The notes beneath the pieces were generated by a model. The model worked only from the letters and a program-made list of their open reading frames with translations, was not told the origin of the DNA and did not search any database. From contig NZ_SHKW01000008.1 in NCBI RefSeq assembly GCF_004217555.1, forward strand, positions 62,001-126,000: a stretch of DNA of 64,000 bases, in the 5' to 3' direction. Positions 24,095 through 33,774 of the stretch are shown piece by piece (position 1 is the stretch's first letter; every line of letters starts with the position of its first letter). The DNA is from Edaphobacter modestus (lineage in GTDB: Bacteria > Acidobacteriota > Terriglobia > Terriglobales > Acidobacteriaceae). A program made the position numbers and the translations under genes.

Positions 24095-27000
24095 TTGTTG
24101 AAGCCTCCCATCACGTTCTTGATGATGACTTGGCCGCTAGAGTTCATGAAGCCTGTAAAAGCGATGATCGTTCCATTCACCATCGTCTGGCCTTTGATGA
24201 CGCCCTGCTGGAACTGCCCTGAAGCGATCCCCGCAGCAACAGCAGCTCCGACAGCAGCTTTTACTTCACTGGCAGTTGCCATCACCATCGAGTGCCCGGC
24301 TTCCCATCTCATGCCGTGCTGAAGAGCGAACCTGATCCCGCTGCGACCTATTGCGCTGGCGATTTCTGGAGCTGCCATTCCTGCCGCAACTGCTCCATAC
24401 GCTACTCCCGTTGCGACTGTCGCGTAAGTAACAGCCTTGTCGGCTGCTCCGAGAGTCTGATATCCCTGCGCGTTGTTGCCCCAGCCATAAGCGATGCCCG
24501 GATTATTAGGGATCGACGCACCATTGAGGCTTGCGACTCCACCACCGCCAGAGTAGGGCGTATACCCCACGTCGATGCCGCCAGCACCGTTGCCCTTGAT
24601 AGAACTCATATCCACGGTGCCAGCGATATAGTTCTTCGTCTGCCCGTCCCCGACCTTTACGTTGTCGCAGTTACCAGAGGTAACCGATACCTGCTCCGTT
24701 GTGTTGCTCGTCCTCGTCTGGACTACGCAATCGTGGCCGTCAGGATCGACGTTCGTGAGCGGATTATTGTGAACGTAGCTGTACAGATTCAGTGATTGGG
24801 GATTCTCAAAATCGGCACTTGGAACATCGACAGGGCCGAAGTCCATATCCGCATAGTCGGGGGACATGAACCGCCCCATCGTACTTCCGAAGTAGCGCGC
24901 GCCGAAGTTATCCAGCCCCGACTCTGTATCGCGTTCTTTGCCGGTGAATTTGTAGTGATTCGAACTCGGGCCGGAGCTGTTCTCCTGTCCGAAAGGTAGG
25001 AACTGGCTCGATGTCAGGAGGGCTCCATTGCCGTCAGTTAGGACCTCGGCTGAGCCAATCCGGCCATTGTGATAGAAAGTGGAGCTGCTTTGAGCATTCA
25101 GAGGGTTGATAGAGGTATCGGACCGGGCGATCCGCTGTCCGTTGGCAAAAATGTAATCGCGCCAGCTTCCATCGCTGAGTCTCTCGGCGAGTGTTTGACC
25201 ACCGAAACTGACATATTCGGTATAACCTCCATCTGCCCCAATCTTGTGAATTCTTGTGCCATCCGCGGCATAAAGGTAACTCTCGAACGGCAAAACGTTC
25301 CCAAGCATTGCAATTTGCGTAATGTTGCCATCGGCATCGTAGTTGAATTGTCTGACGGCGCCATTTTGATCTTGATCGCAGAGCTGGTTTCCCGCACTGT
25401 CATAGGGGGTTATCGAGCCTGCGCAGGGGAGATCGGTGATTCTGTTGGTCGCCGGATCAAAGTGATAGATGGCGTTGCTTCCATTCATTAGCGACATATT
25501 CCCGACTGAATCGATCTGGTATTGCTGGGCTAAGCCATTTAGGGAGGCCGTGCGAATTCGATCTAGGCTGTCGTAGGTGAAGCTCTGATTATTCGCCGCA
25601 TTTAAAACATCTTTTATCTGCCATACGCTGCCCGTGTTTCCACTTGAGAGCGCATCGCAGGCGGGGAAAGAAGTTGCAAGCGGGTTCGTGGTCAAGCCGA
25701 AACAGTAGAGCTTCTCTGAATAGAGAGCACCATTGGATAGATTGACAAAGTTTATCGCGTCGATCTGCTGGCGATTGTTGTGGTGATACCCGCTCGCCGT
25801 TCCGTTGCCATAATACAGCCCTTGGACACTTCCGTCTGGCCAATAAGAAGCTGAGGACAAATAGGGAAAACCAATAGGTTGACCATTCCAGCTGTCATAG
25901 GTGACGGAGTTCAACCATCCTTTACTATTCCAGTCCTCAATGATCCGTCTTCCATCAGGGTAGGTCAGTGACTTTATATTTCCAGCCAGATCGTAGGAAG
26001 CGGTCACGGTGACGGGCGTTCGTGGCGTTGCAGGAAGATAAGTGGCCTTCGACGTCATACGTCCCATTGAATCGTAGAAATATATCTCGGATTCGCCCGT
26101 CGGGATGCCAGGCGAGTTCGTCGTATACAGGAGCCGACCTATGCCATTTGCTATACTCGGCGATACGACGTCGTAACCATAAAGATAATTAAACCCCGGA
26201 ATCCCACTACCGCCCGCTGAGGTCTTATTAGTTAATCGACTCAGAACGTCATAGGTATAGTTCACCGTAATCCCACGGGCATCGGTCTTCATCGAGAGGT
26301 TGCCGTTCGCGTCATAACCATTTACGCAATTGCTCCCGCTCCATTGTCCGTAGCAAGTCGTTCCGGTCTCAAGGTTCTTGGCAGTGAGAAGATGAGACAA
26401 CGAATCATAATTGAAAATTCGAGTGTCAGATACACCAGCTTGTTGGACACTCTTCAGATTATCTAACGAATCGTACGTGTAAATTGTGCTGGCGCCCGCT
26501 GGATCGGAGACCGTAATGAGTCTACCCAGGGCATCGGAAGTCCTGTCCCAGTGGTGACCAGCTTCATCAGTGAAACTTACGGTTGGACCGTTATAGCTCG
26601 ATACAAGATTCGTTCCGTCGGGCTGTAAAGAGTTTGTCACTCTACCCAAGGAGTCTCTGGTATAGGTTGTGGATCCGTCCGTAGAAAGGGATGAGCCTGA
26701 ATGTGGATTGAAGACAGTCCATGGCCGACCCATACCATCATATTGAGTCTCTGTTGAGGTCATGTAACTTGGATCCGATTGATCTTGTATTTGGGTAACG
26801 TGTGCCATCCCATCTCGGCTGCTTTTACTAACATTTTTCAGCAATGGCGATGTCGACATCAACTTAGAAACCGTCACGCTGGGTGTTGAATCATCATAGT
26901 CGTAGTTTGCTTTGCCGCCGTCAGGATAATCGACTTCTTTAAGACGATTGAGCGAGTCGTTATACATGTAGCTCGTAACCTGATTGTTAGGATCAGAGGA

Positions 27001-29388
27001 GGACACGACTTCGCCAGTGGTGTAGTTATAGGAATACTGAAGCCGTTGGGAGACGCCATTTGCCGGCGGATATGTGATTGTCGATACATAGGCATTCGAT
27101 TGTCCAGCCGCATTACCTCCCACCGGACTGTCCGCATAGGAATACGTGGTTGTATGGCCTGTTCCTACCATGTCAGAGCAAGCAGTATTTCCGCACGGGT
27201 CAGTTTGCGAAACGACCTGACCGGTCTCATCATAGGCGTATGTTGTCGTAGGCGATGTTCCGGAGTTGGACCAAACGACGACTTTCGTGAGGTTGCCGCG
27301 GGAGTTTGGTGAGCCATCCGGATTTTGGCTCGCCGGCGCAAAATTAGTCTCATTGTGCGTTCCGCTCGGTAACCCGGAAACGCCCGCAGTTGCCATATTT
27401 GTGATGTCAGAGCAATTAGTTTGTTGGCCATCGTAATAGTAGTCGGTTTCAGCGGCTCTCTGGCCGGTTGAATCGTAAACCACCTGCCGACACGGTCGAT
27501 CCGTAATCGCCACCGAGAAATTTGCGATACCGGACGAATTTGTAGGAGCCACATGCTGTCCGGATAAGAACTGATAGGTCTTGACAGTTGCGCGAGTCGG
27601 ACTTCCTTGAGGATTTGATCCAATGTGCGCACAGGAATATGGAGGGAACACGCCAGTCACGGGCTGTGTGAACGTTGGCGCTGACTGACCGTAGTCGTAT
27701 TCGTCCAATTCTGCGACGTCGGTTCCAGCATAGCAGTAAACGGTTTGATTTGTGGATCCCCCCATCGAGACTTTTCGGCTTACAACTCTATAAGGATCTG
27801 CCCAAACCTCATCAATCGTCTTCAGTAAATTCTGCTCTCCCCAATCGTAGTATTGGACGGAGGTCTCGACAGGAAGTTGTCCTCCTCCTACAACAGGATC
27901 CGCTGGAACAGATCCATACGTGTAAATTGTTTTTGATATCTTTCCCGTTATATTGTCCGCTGTTTCAACCGTCGTTTGTTTGCTCTCCCACAAATTTGGA
28001 TTCGTCGAACTCCACGTGGTTGAGTAAGAAAAGGTTTGGGTTTGAGCGGGGCCGCTACCACTCGAAAAGCCGACTTTCCTTGTAGCTACAACAGGAGTTT
28101 TATATCTGTAAAGGCAGGCCTGGCTCGCTGGCGATCCACCATCAAAGACGCCATCAAAAGTGGCCAAATCGGAAAAGCTATCGTTCTGCTTCCAGGTATA
28201 TTCGACCCAACCTCCATCGGGATAGTCAATTCTCGAAATCAGACCGTACGGGTTGTTGTCATACCTGAACGCAAACTCTCTGCCGTTAGGCAAACTGATT
28301 GATGTTACGACTTTGGAGGTTCCATCATTCACTGGGAGCCCGCCGCCTCCTTGATTGGGCAAGGTGAAGTTCGCTGTGCACCCAACTGGAACTGGGAGCT
28401 GAGGTATATTCAGTTTCACCGAATCTGCCGTATAGTGTGTCGTCACTGTGGCAGATTGAACTGTATAGTTGAGGCCGCCCGCAGAATATGTAGCCGGGTT
28501 CGCATAGGTCTGAGCGAGGACGCTTCTACCCAGAGTGTCCGTAAACGAGACGCCAATCTTTAAATTTGAATCCGACTGAGTCAAATAATGAGGCGTGACA
28601 ATATTGCCATTACGATCTTCGATCGAAGTTACCTGAAGATACTGAGTAATAGCTGGCCTTCCTGGTGATGGAGGTATGCCGGGATTCTGCATAAAGCTGT
28701 AGACCGTCCCATCATTTGTAGAGACCGTGAAAGGAACTGAAAGATCACTGCATGCCTGATGGTCGGGCTCCCCGGCATGATGGTATCCGTCGCACGAGAG
28801 AAGAGAATGAGCTGATACCTGAGCATCGCCTCCAGATGTTGACACGCTATAGAAAGTGCTAACCGTACCGCAATAGTCTTTATCGATAGATCCTCCACTT
28901 CCAGGCGCAAGATAAGATTTCGTGAAAAGATTGAGCGCATGCGATCCACCGAATGGATCGTAGAAGTTATACGAGCCTGCGTAACTACAAGTTGCTGTAT
29001 TCGTTGGTGTTGTGAGCAGGTATGACCAAGTCGACATCGTCGCACGAGGCACAGAATCGGTCCAACTTCCAATCTCCGATTCGAACTGTCCATAACCCGG
29101 AAGGTCCGACATCATGTGCTGCGTTGAACCCGAGTTGTAGAACAACGATAGTGGAATTGATATTCCTCGACCTGGCGGGGTGGGGAGGTTGATTGCTAGT
29201 CCGACAGTCCCATTTGCTGGATTGACAGTTTCGTTCAGCAGGTGGATATAGTCGTGTCCGGCTCCGGGAATTGGACGTGCGACGTCGTTGCCCAGGTTGT
29301 TTGTCTGAGCAATTGATAATGTCACCAAGAAGAATCCACTAACCAATAGTCCTAGGCAGACTGATCTGAATCGATTGGAACAGAGCAT
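24091..29388 (-). CDS. RHS repeat protein with C-terminal toxin-like tail (RHS 1)
   Basis: 1765 residues from the ATG at 29388. Signal peptide at 1-30 (FRSVCLGLLVSGFFLVTLSI). A long array of YD repeats fills about 700-1500 (for example TYDSLDNLKSVQQAG, KTDARGITVNYTYDVLSRLT). The RHS core is near 1510-1590: KFTGKERDTESGLDNFGARY, FGSTMGRFMSPDY, NPQSLNLYSYVHNNPLTNVD. Beyond it lie about 180 variable residues ending FTGFMNSSGQVIIKNVMGGF, the expected place of a polymorphic toxin domain that I cannot name. RHS shells encapsulate and release such tails. Immunity candidate overlaps the stop. Confidence 0.85.
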   Translation of the reverse strand: MLCSNRFRSVCLGLLVSGFFLVTLSIAQTNNLGNDVARPIPGAGHDYIHLLNETVNPANGTVGLAINLPTPPGRGISIPLSLFYNSGSTQHMMSDLPGYGQFESEIGSWTDSVPRATMSTWSYLLTTPTNTATCSYAGSYNFYDPFGGSHALNLFTKSYLAPGSGGSIDKDYCGTVSTFYSVSTSGGDAQVSAHSLLSCDGYHHAGEPDHQACSDLSVPFTVSTNDGTVYSFMQNPGIPPSPGRPAITQYLQVTSIEDRNGNIVTPHYLTQSDSNLKIGVSFTDTLGRSVLAQTYANPATYSAGGLNYTVQSATVTTHYTADSVKLNIPQLPVPVGCTANFTLPNQGGGGLPVNDGTSKVVTSISLPNGREFAFRYDNNPYGLISRIDYPDGGWVEYTWKQNDSFSDLATFDGVFDGGSPASQACLYRYKTPVVATRKVGFSSGSGPAQTQTFSYSTTWSSTNPNLWESKQTTVETADNITGKISKTIYTYGSVPADPVVGGGQLPVETSVQYYDWGEQNLLKTIDEVWADPYRVVSRKVSMGGSTNQTVYCYAGTDVAELDEYDYGQSAPTFTQPVTGVFPPYSCAHIGSNPQGSPTRATVKTYQFLSGQHVAPTNSSGIANFSVAITDRPCRQVVYDSTGQRAAETDYYYDGQQTNCSDITNMATAGVSGLPSGTHNETNFAPASQNPDGSPNSRGNLTKVVVWSNSGTSPTTTYAYDETGQVVSQTDPCGNTACSDMVGTGHTTTYSYADSPVGGNAAGQSNAYVSTITYPPANGVSQRLQYSYNYTTGEVVSSSDPNNQVTSYMYNDSLNRLKEVDYPDGGKANYDYDDSTPSVTVSKLMSTSPLLKNVSKSSRDGMAHVTQIQDQSDPSYMTSTETQYDGMGRPWTVFNPHSGSSLSTDGSTTYTRDSLGRVTNSLQPDGTNLVSSYNGPTVSFTDEAGHHWDRTSDALGRLITVSDPAGASTIYTYDSLDNLKSVQQAGVSDTRIFNYDSLSHLLTAKNLETGTTCYGQWSGSNCVNGYDANGNLSMKTDARGITVNYTYDVLSRLTNKTSAGGSGIPGFNYLYGYDVVSPSIANGIGRLLYTTNSPGIPTGESEIYFYDSMGRMTSKATYLPATPRTPVTVTASYDLAGNIKSLTYPDGRRIIEDWNSKGWLNSVTYDSWNGQPIGFPYLSSASYWPDGSVQGLYYGNGTASGYHHNNRQQIDAINFVNLSNGALYSEKLYCFGLTTNPLATSFPACDALSSGNTGSVWQIKDVLNAANNQSFTYDSLDRIRTASLNGLAQQYQIDSVGNMSLMNGSNAIYHFDPATNRITDLPCAGSITPYDSAGNQLCDQDQNGAVRQFNYDADGNITQIAMLGNVLPFESYLYAADGTRIHKIGADGGYTEYVSFGGQTLAERLSDGSWRDYIFANGQRIARSDTSINPLNAQSSSTFYHNGRIGSAEVLTDGNGALLTSSQFLPFGQENSSGPSSNHYKFTGKERDTESGLDNFGARYFGSTMGRFMSPDYADMDFGPVDVPSADFENPQSLNLYSYVHNNPLTNVDPDGHDCVVQTRTSNTTEQVSVTSGNCDNVKVGDGQTKNYIAGTVDMSSIKGNGAGGIDVGYTPYSGGGGVASLNGASIPNNPGIAYGWGNNAQGYQTLGAADKAVTYATVATGVAYGAVAAGMAAPEIASAIGRSGIRFALQHGMRWEAGHSMVMATASEVKAAVGAAVAAGIASGQFQQGVIKGQTMVNGTIIAFTGFMNSSGQVIIKNVMGGFNK

Positions 29389-29391
29389 CAA

Positions 29392-29788
29392 CGTCTATTC
29401 TCTTTCGCAAGTGTCCGTGTAATCCGACTGAATCACTTGAATGATGTTGAATTTGAGGAAACGCCTTGCCAACGATATGAATGACTGGCTCGTCCGTCTA
29501 CGTAACAAAAGTTGTAGATAGAACTAAGATCGGGGCAAATCGGAAGTATAGGAAGGGGTTTCTTACGGGTAGGTCAAAGGTCACGATTGAATGGCGACGC
29601 CCATCTTTTGCTTGGGTATCGACCAGTCACATTGGAGCGCCCGCCACCCACGCGACGTGAGGGCCCCGTCAACCTAATCTGAGTGATTAGAGAACGTGCT
29701 GGCTCCGTAATGTCGAGCCTACTGAACCATGCCAACAGATCGTCATCGCCAAGCACAATGACCTCCCGCCTCGCACCTTTACGTGTTC
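29392..29788. other. Intergenic stretch upstream of RHS 1
   Basis: About 400 bases with no convincing gene. It presumably contains the RHS 1 promoter; I cannot place -35 and -10 boxes with confidence. Confidence 0.35.
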
Positions 29789-30025
29789 CTAGCGGACTTC
29801 ACTTCTCTGTCCCGGCAGCCTCTCTCTTTTTGCGGCATGCAGGTAACGCACACCTGCTTCTTTGACGAGATCTTGTATTCGTCGTCCGCTTTCAACCGCC
29901 TCTGTAATCTCAGGAGCCAAGTCGCTCGGCACATAAACGGAGAACCGATGATCACCTTGGTAGCCCGAGAGTGCATAGCTGGAGTGCCCCTCGCCTGACG
30001 CACAGGCCGAGCAGTTCTCTCGCAC
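29789..30025 (-). CDS. DUF6788-like small protein
   Basis: 78 residues with a GTG start and weak initiation signals. Reads SYALSGYQGDHRFSVYVPSD followed by LAPEITEAVESGRRIQDLVK. The HRFSVYVPxxLAPEI pattern resembles DUF6788, short proteins often found as remnants beside transposases. It may be a fragment. Confidence 0.4.
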   Translation of the reverse strand: MRENCSACASGEGHSSYALSGYQGDHRFSVYVPSDLAPEITEAVESGRRIQDLVKEAGVRYLHAAKRERLPGQRSEVR

Positions 30026-30241
30026 ACAGGGGCTTCTCCGTAACGAGACCGACTGGAACTTGTGCTACCTCTCGGGAGAGGAGCCACAAGTGACGCTAGG
30101 TTGGGACCGTTGCGGAGATGGGTAGGCTTTCATCCAAGCGCAGAATTGGCCAGCATGTAAGCTAGGTGGACGCACTGGCAAGAGCTTGTGGGCGTTCAGC
30201 TTTCTGGCTGTTCAGCGTCGAAGGGCTTCAAGGAGGAAGAC

Positions 30242-30844
30242 ATGACGTTAAAGCAGTTGACTAAGCTTTGCAGCGCGGTACTGGCGGCGGGACTTTTTTC
30301 GTTTTGTCTCGCTCGAGCGCAACCAATGCAAGCCGCGTCCCCGAATGCGCCGCCTCTGGTGAAGGTGGAGCGCGATGGAGCGCATGACTTCGACTTCCTG
30401 ATCGGAAACTGGAAGGCGCACGTACGGCGGCTCCCTGATCGACTCAACGGCTCGAACGCCTGGGTCGAGTACGACGGCATATCGAACCACAAGAAAATTC
30501 TGGATAGCAATGCCAACTTCGAGGAGTTCGAAGTTGACAACTCCGTGAAGCACCTTCACATCAAGGCGCAGACATTAAGGCTCTACAACCCGGAATCGCA
30601 CCAGTGGAGCATCTATTTACTCGACGTCGACAAAGGTGTGCTCAGCCTTCCGCCAGTCGTCGGTCAGTTCACCGGGAATCGGGGAGAGTTTTTTGACCAG
30701 GAGGACTATAAAGGACGGGCGATTCTCGTTCGCTACGTCTGGCTGAATATTTCGCCGCGATCGGCGCGGATGGAGCAGTCGTTCTCGCCCGACGGGGGCA
30801 AGACCTGGGAAGTGAACTGGATTTGCGAGCTTTCGAGAGATTAA
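30242..30844 (+). CDS. Exported DUF1579-like protein
   Basis: 200 residues from the ATG at 30242, with AGGAGGAAG upstream. Signal peptide LCSAVLAAGLFSFCLARAQ. The mature part opens HDFDFLIGNWKAHVRRLPD, a typical lead-in of the DUF1579/lipocalin-like fold, followed by NPESHQWSIYLLDVDKG and MEQSFSPDGGKTWEVNWICE. Probably binds a small hydrophobic ligand or acts as a periplasmic stress protein; role unknown. Monocistronic. Confidence 0.6.
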   Translation: MTLKQLTKLCSAVLAAGLFSFCLARAQPMQAASPNAPPLVKVERDGAHDFDFLIGNWKAHVRRLPDRLNGSNAWVEYDGISNHKKILDSNANFEEFEVDNSVKHLHIKAQTLRLYNPESHQWSIYLLDVDKGVLSLPPVVGQFTGNRGEFFDQEDYKGRAILVRYVWLNISPRSARMEQSFSPDGGKTWEVNWICELSRD

Positions 30845-31140
30845 ATGGGGTTACTGACCTCCGCGTTTTGGCAACTCGGAGATTACCCGTGAAAGTCGCT
30901 CTATGAGCCCATCATCGCCAATGCAGTGCGCCGGGCTAAACCGGCATGAAGCAGGGAATGAAAGAGTCCTACGAGAAAGGAGTAGCGAACCGCTCGGCCC
31001 CGAGTTTTGCGTTGCACACCGCGAGGTGTTCGGCGAAAGACGGCGCAAAGTGTGGGTTGATCTGTGGGTTGAGAACGCCCCTGCAGGAACCCTTAAATGC
31101 CTTAACCCCCGCCATCTCAAGCCGCTAATATGGTAGTTCC

Positions 31141-31857
31141 ATGAAAAGCACGCTTGCGCTGTTCTCAGCACTTCTCTGCCTCCCGCTCGCAGGATGCAAT
31201 TCTCACCAGCCGGGCGTCGCGGATTCGACTCCGTTTTCTAAGCCTTCTGAAGCCCCCAAGCTGCTGCCCGTCAAAGTCGCTGGGAAATACGGCTATATGA
31301 ACACCAGCGGCCAGCTGGTCATCAACCCGCAGTTCGATGCAGCCGAGGCCTTCTCTGAAGGCCGTGCGGTGATTTGCATCGGCAAGCCCTGCGACTGGTT
31401 CGGCAAGCCCGGCGATTCCCGCTGGGGCTATATCGATGAGACCGGAAAGATGGTCGTCACGCCGCAGTACCAAAGCGCTTCGGGATTCAAAGAAGGGCTT
31501 GCCTCTATCTGTACCGGTGATGGCTGCAGCGGCAACGACACCGCGGCCGGCCAAAGCCGGGGTTACATCGATCGCGACGGCAAAGTCATCATTCAGCCTC
31601 AGTTCGGTATCGCAACCGACTTCCATGAAGGGCTGGCCCAGGTCTGCATCGGCAAATGCGACTGGACCGAGGGCTCCGGATATAACGGGAAGTTCGGTTT
31701 TATCGACCATACCGGCCATTTCATCATCAACCCCATCTACGACAATGCCGGCGACTTCGAGAACGGACTCGCCAGCATCACCGTCGGCAAAGGCGACGAT
31801 GCCAAGCGCGGGTACATCGACAAAACCGGCAAGGTCGTTTGGCAGCCTTCGAACTAG
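31141..31857 (+). CDS. WG-repeat lipoprotein
   Basis: 238 residues. Signal peptide with lipobox LAGC (Cys19). The rest is four to five WG repeats, each of the form GKYGYMNTSGQLVINPQFDA or GYIDKTGKVVWQPSN, with KEGLA or EGLA between them. WG-repeat proteins are surface or periplasmic beta-structures of unclear function, frequent in Acidobacteriota. Confidence 0.85.
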   Translation: MKSTLALFSALLCLPLAGCNSHQPGVADSTPFSKPSEAPKLLPVKVAGKYGYMNTSGQLVINPQFDAAEAFSEGRAVICIGKPCDWFGKPGDSRWGYIDETGKMVVTPQYQSASGFKEGLASICTGDGCSGNDTAAGQSRGYIDRDGKVIIQPQFGIATDFHEGLAQVCIGKCDWTEGSGYNGKFGFIDHTGHFIINPIYDNAGDFENGLASITVGKGDDAKRGYIDKTGKVVWQPSN

Positions 31858-32337
31858 GCACTTCAGTAGGATTTTCAGCGATCCACTGGTTCCGTCTTTC
31901 ATTCGCCATAGAATCTCTACCTGGGCGGCGAGCACGCATTGACGACGAGGCAAAGGCTTGCAGGCAAGATCGGCTGCAATTGCAAATCAATGCTTTCAGG
32001 ACCGCCAACGGGTCGCGAGACGTTCTGCGACCGATGCAAGCCCAAGCGCCGCGTCTTAGGCACTTCATGCTCAAAAGCGGCTGGCTGGCACGCACTGTCA
32101 GTTCCTCGAGCCGGACCTGAAGACATCGGCTGGGCGCCATCTCACCTTCCTCGACCCGGCAAAAGTGCGGGGAGATGTATGACCGCTGCGGTATCGATAA
32201 GAAGCTCGAAGACGGCCAGGCGCTCCAATAGTCGCGCCCACAGCGCAAGCGGAGCCGGGCATTCATCGACCGCCTGAAAGAATCCCGGCAAAATCAACTT
32301 ATGAAACGGGATACCGCTAAATCTGCACCATCTCCGG
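31858..32337. other. Intergenic stretch
   Basis: About 480 bases without a supported gene. A plus frame has FCDRCKPKRR, which could be a fragment of a zinc-ribbon gene, but no intact frame is found. Confidence 0.35.
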
Positions 32338-32343
32338 TATACT
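32338..32343 (+). promoter_or_regulatory. Probable -10 box of the HEPN module
   Basis: TATACT eleven bases ahead of the ATG at 32354, inside the near-palindrome GGTATACTGTATGCC. The spacing implies a very short or absent leader. No strong -35 box is visible. Confidence 0.35.
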
Positions 32344-32353
32344 GTATGCCACA

Positions 32354-32989
32354 ATGGTCACGAAAAAGACTCAAGTTGAGCCGCAAAAGAAGTCAAACAA
32401 GTTCCGCCTTGTGGTTTTTGAGGGCGATCTTAGCGACGGCAGCATCTCTGAGCTGGCCCAAGCCTTAACATCAGCCCTGAAGCCAATCGCGCCGACCATT
32501 ATCCGCCAGCTGCCGAACGGAAAAGCACCAGCCCAACTCCTTGCCCCGGAACACGAGGAAGAAGTTGAGGATGACGAAGAGACCGTCATCGAAGGCGACC
32601 TGGAAGAGCAGGAAGAGCCGACGCCGGCCGCTTCCGCTGCGCCTAAAACCCCGCGCACAAAGAAGCCACCGAAGCCTCCCACCTACCTGCCCGACCTCAT
32701 CACGGATATGGCCGCGTTCAAGGAGTTCGCGAAGCAGAAGGCTCCGAAGAGCAAGAACCAGCAGTATCTCGTTGCCGCCTACTGGCTGAAGAAGTTCGGT
32801 GGCGTCGAGAATGTCAACGCTGACATGATTTATACCTGCTACAAATCAGCGCCGTGGCCTGCGGGATTCAACGACTGGAGCCAGACGTTTCACAATCTCG
32901 TGCATGCCGAGCTGATGCGTAAGGTAGGCAAGGGTGAATTCGCCATCAATCCGACTGGCGAGCATCAAGTCGACAACCCCGCCGCATAA
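32354..32989 (+). CDS. Winged-helix-like partner of the HEPN protein
   Basis: 211 residues. A beta-rich start (FRLVVFEGDLSDGSISELAQ), an acidic then Pro/Lys-rich linker (about 70-115), and a C-terminal domain YLVAAYWLKKFGGVENVNAD, MIYTCYKSAPWPAGF that aligns by eye with the N-terminal domain of the next gene (WYLHKHKQQATFTQANIKAC). Both look like one winged-helix type. The next gene starts 13 bases later. No family name recognised. Confidence 0.6.
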   Translation: MVTKKTQVEPQKKSNKFRLVVFEGDLSDGSISELAQALTSALKPIAPTIIRQLPNGKAPAQLLAPEHEEEVEDDEETVIEGDLEEQEEPTPAASAAPKTPRTKKPPKPPTYLPDLITDMAAFKEFAKQKAPKSKNQQYLVAAYWLKKFGGVENVNADMIYTCYKSAPWPAGFNDWSQTFHNLVHAELMRKVGKGEFAINPTGEHQVDNPAA

Positions 32990-33002
32990 GGACGACCGCA
33001 CG

Positions 33003-33767
33003 ATGGAGCTGAAGGAGTTCGTTGCAGCTGTGCCCGGCTTTGCCGCGCTCTCGCATCCCGATAAGATCCTGCACTTCGGCTGGTATTTGCACAAGCATAA
33101 GCAGCAGGCCACGTTCACCCAAGCGAACATCAAGGCGTGCTACGAGGATCAGCACATCCATCCGCCGAACCTGAGCGACACCTTCACGCGGCTGCTCGCC
33201 AAGAAGCCTAAGGTCCTGCTTCAGGAGAAGGCTGGCTATAAGCTCGAGCACAGCACACGGCAGAAGCTGGATGAAAAGTATGGCGAGCACGAGACGACCA
33301 TCGCGGTTTCGGCGATGCTGAGGGACCTGCCGGGCAAGATTACCGACGAGGCGCAGCGCATCTTCCTGAAGGAAGCCATCACCTGCTACCATCACAAGGC
33401 GTTCCGCGCCGCCATCATCATGGCGTGGAACCTGACCTATGACCATATGGCCCGCTGGATTGTTGACGATGCAACAAGGCTCGCGGCTTTCAACTCCCAT
33501 ATTGATGCCCGCGTCGGCGCAACTTCGAAGCGCGCCGGTACCCGCATCAAGAAGCGCGAGGACTTCGAAAAGCTCGAGGAGAAAGAGATGATCGACATCA
33601 TGGGAAATGCCGGTCTCCTGCCATCTGCGAATACGAAGAAGATTCTTGAGATGCAGCTCACACGCCGCAATATGGTGGCCCATCCATCCCTTGTCTTTGC
33701 AGATGCACCGCAGGCCGACGATGCCATCACGAGCCTCGTTCAGAACGTCGTTTTTGTCCTGAAGTAG
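33003..33767 (+). CDS. Winged-helix plus HEPN-like protein
   Basis: 254 residues from the ATG at 33003 with AAGGA upstream; the earlier frame start lies inside the preceding gene. N-terminal domain KILHFGWYLHKHKQQATFTQ is winged-helix-like. The C-terminal half is helical, with FRAAIIMAWNLTYDHMARWI and LTRRNMVAHPSLVF. The RxxxxxH spacing in RRNMVAH fits the catalytic motif of HEPN ribonucleases (R-x4-6-H). HEPN proteins act in toxin-antitoxin and abortive infection systems. Function is inferred. Confidence 0.6.
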   Translation: MELKEFVAAVPGFAALSHPDKILHFGWYLHKHKQQATFTQANIKACYEDQHIHPPNLSDTFTRLLAKKPKVLLQEKAGYKLEHSTRQKLDEKYGEHETTIAVSAMLRDLPGKITDEAQRIFLKEAITCYHHKAFRAAIIMAWNLTYDHMARWIVDDATRLAAFNSHIDARVGATSKRAGTRIKKREDFEKLEEKEMIDIMGNAGLLPSANTKKILEMQLTRRNMVAHPSLVFADAPQADDAITSLVQNVVFVLK

Positions 33768-33774
33768 GACTTCT

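Noticed and set aside
31165-31953. 262-codon minus-strand frame over the WG-repeat gene
   Set aside because: Mirror of the repeats; the plus frame has signal peptide and WG motifs.
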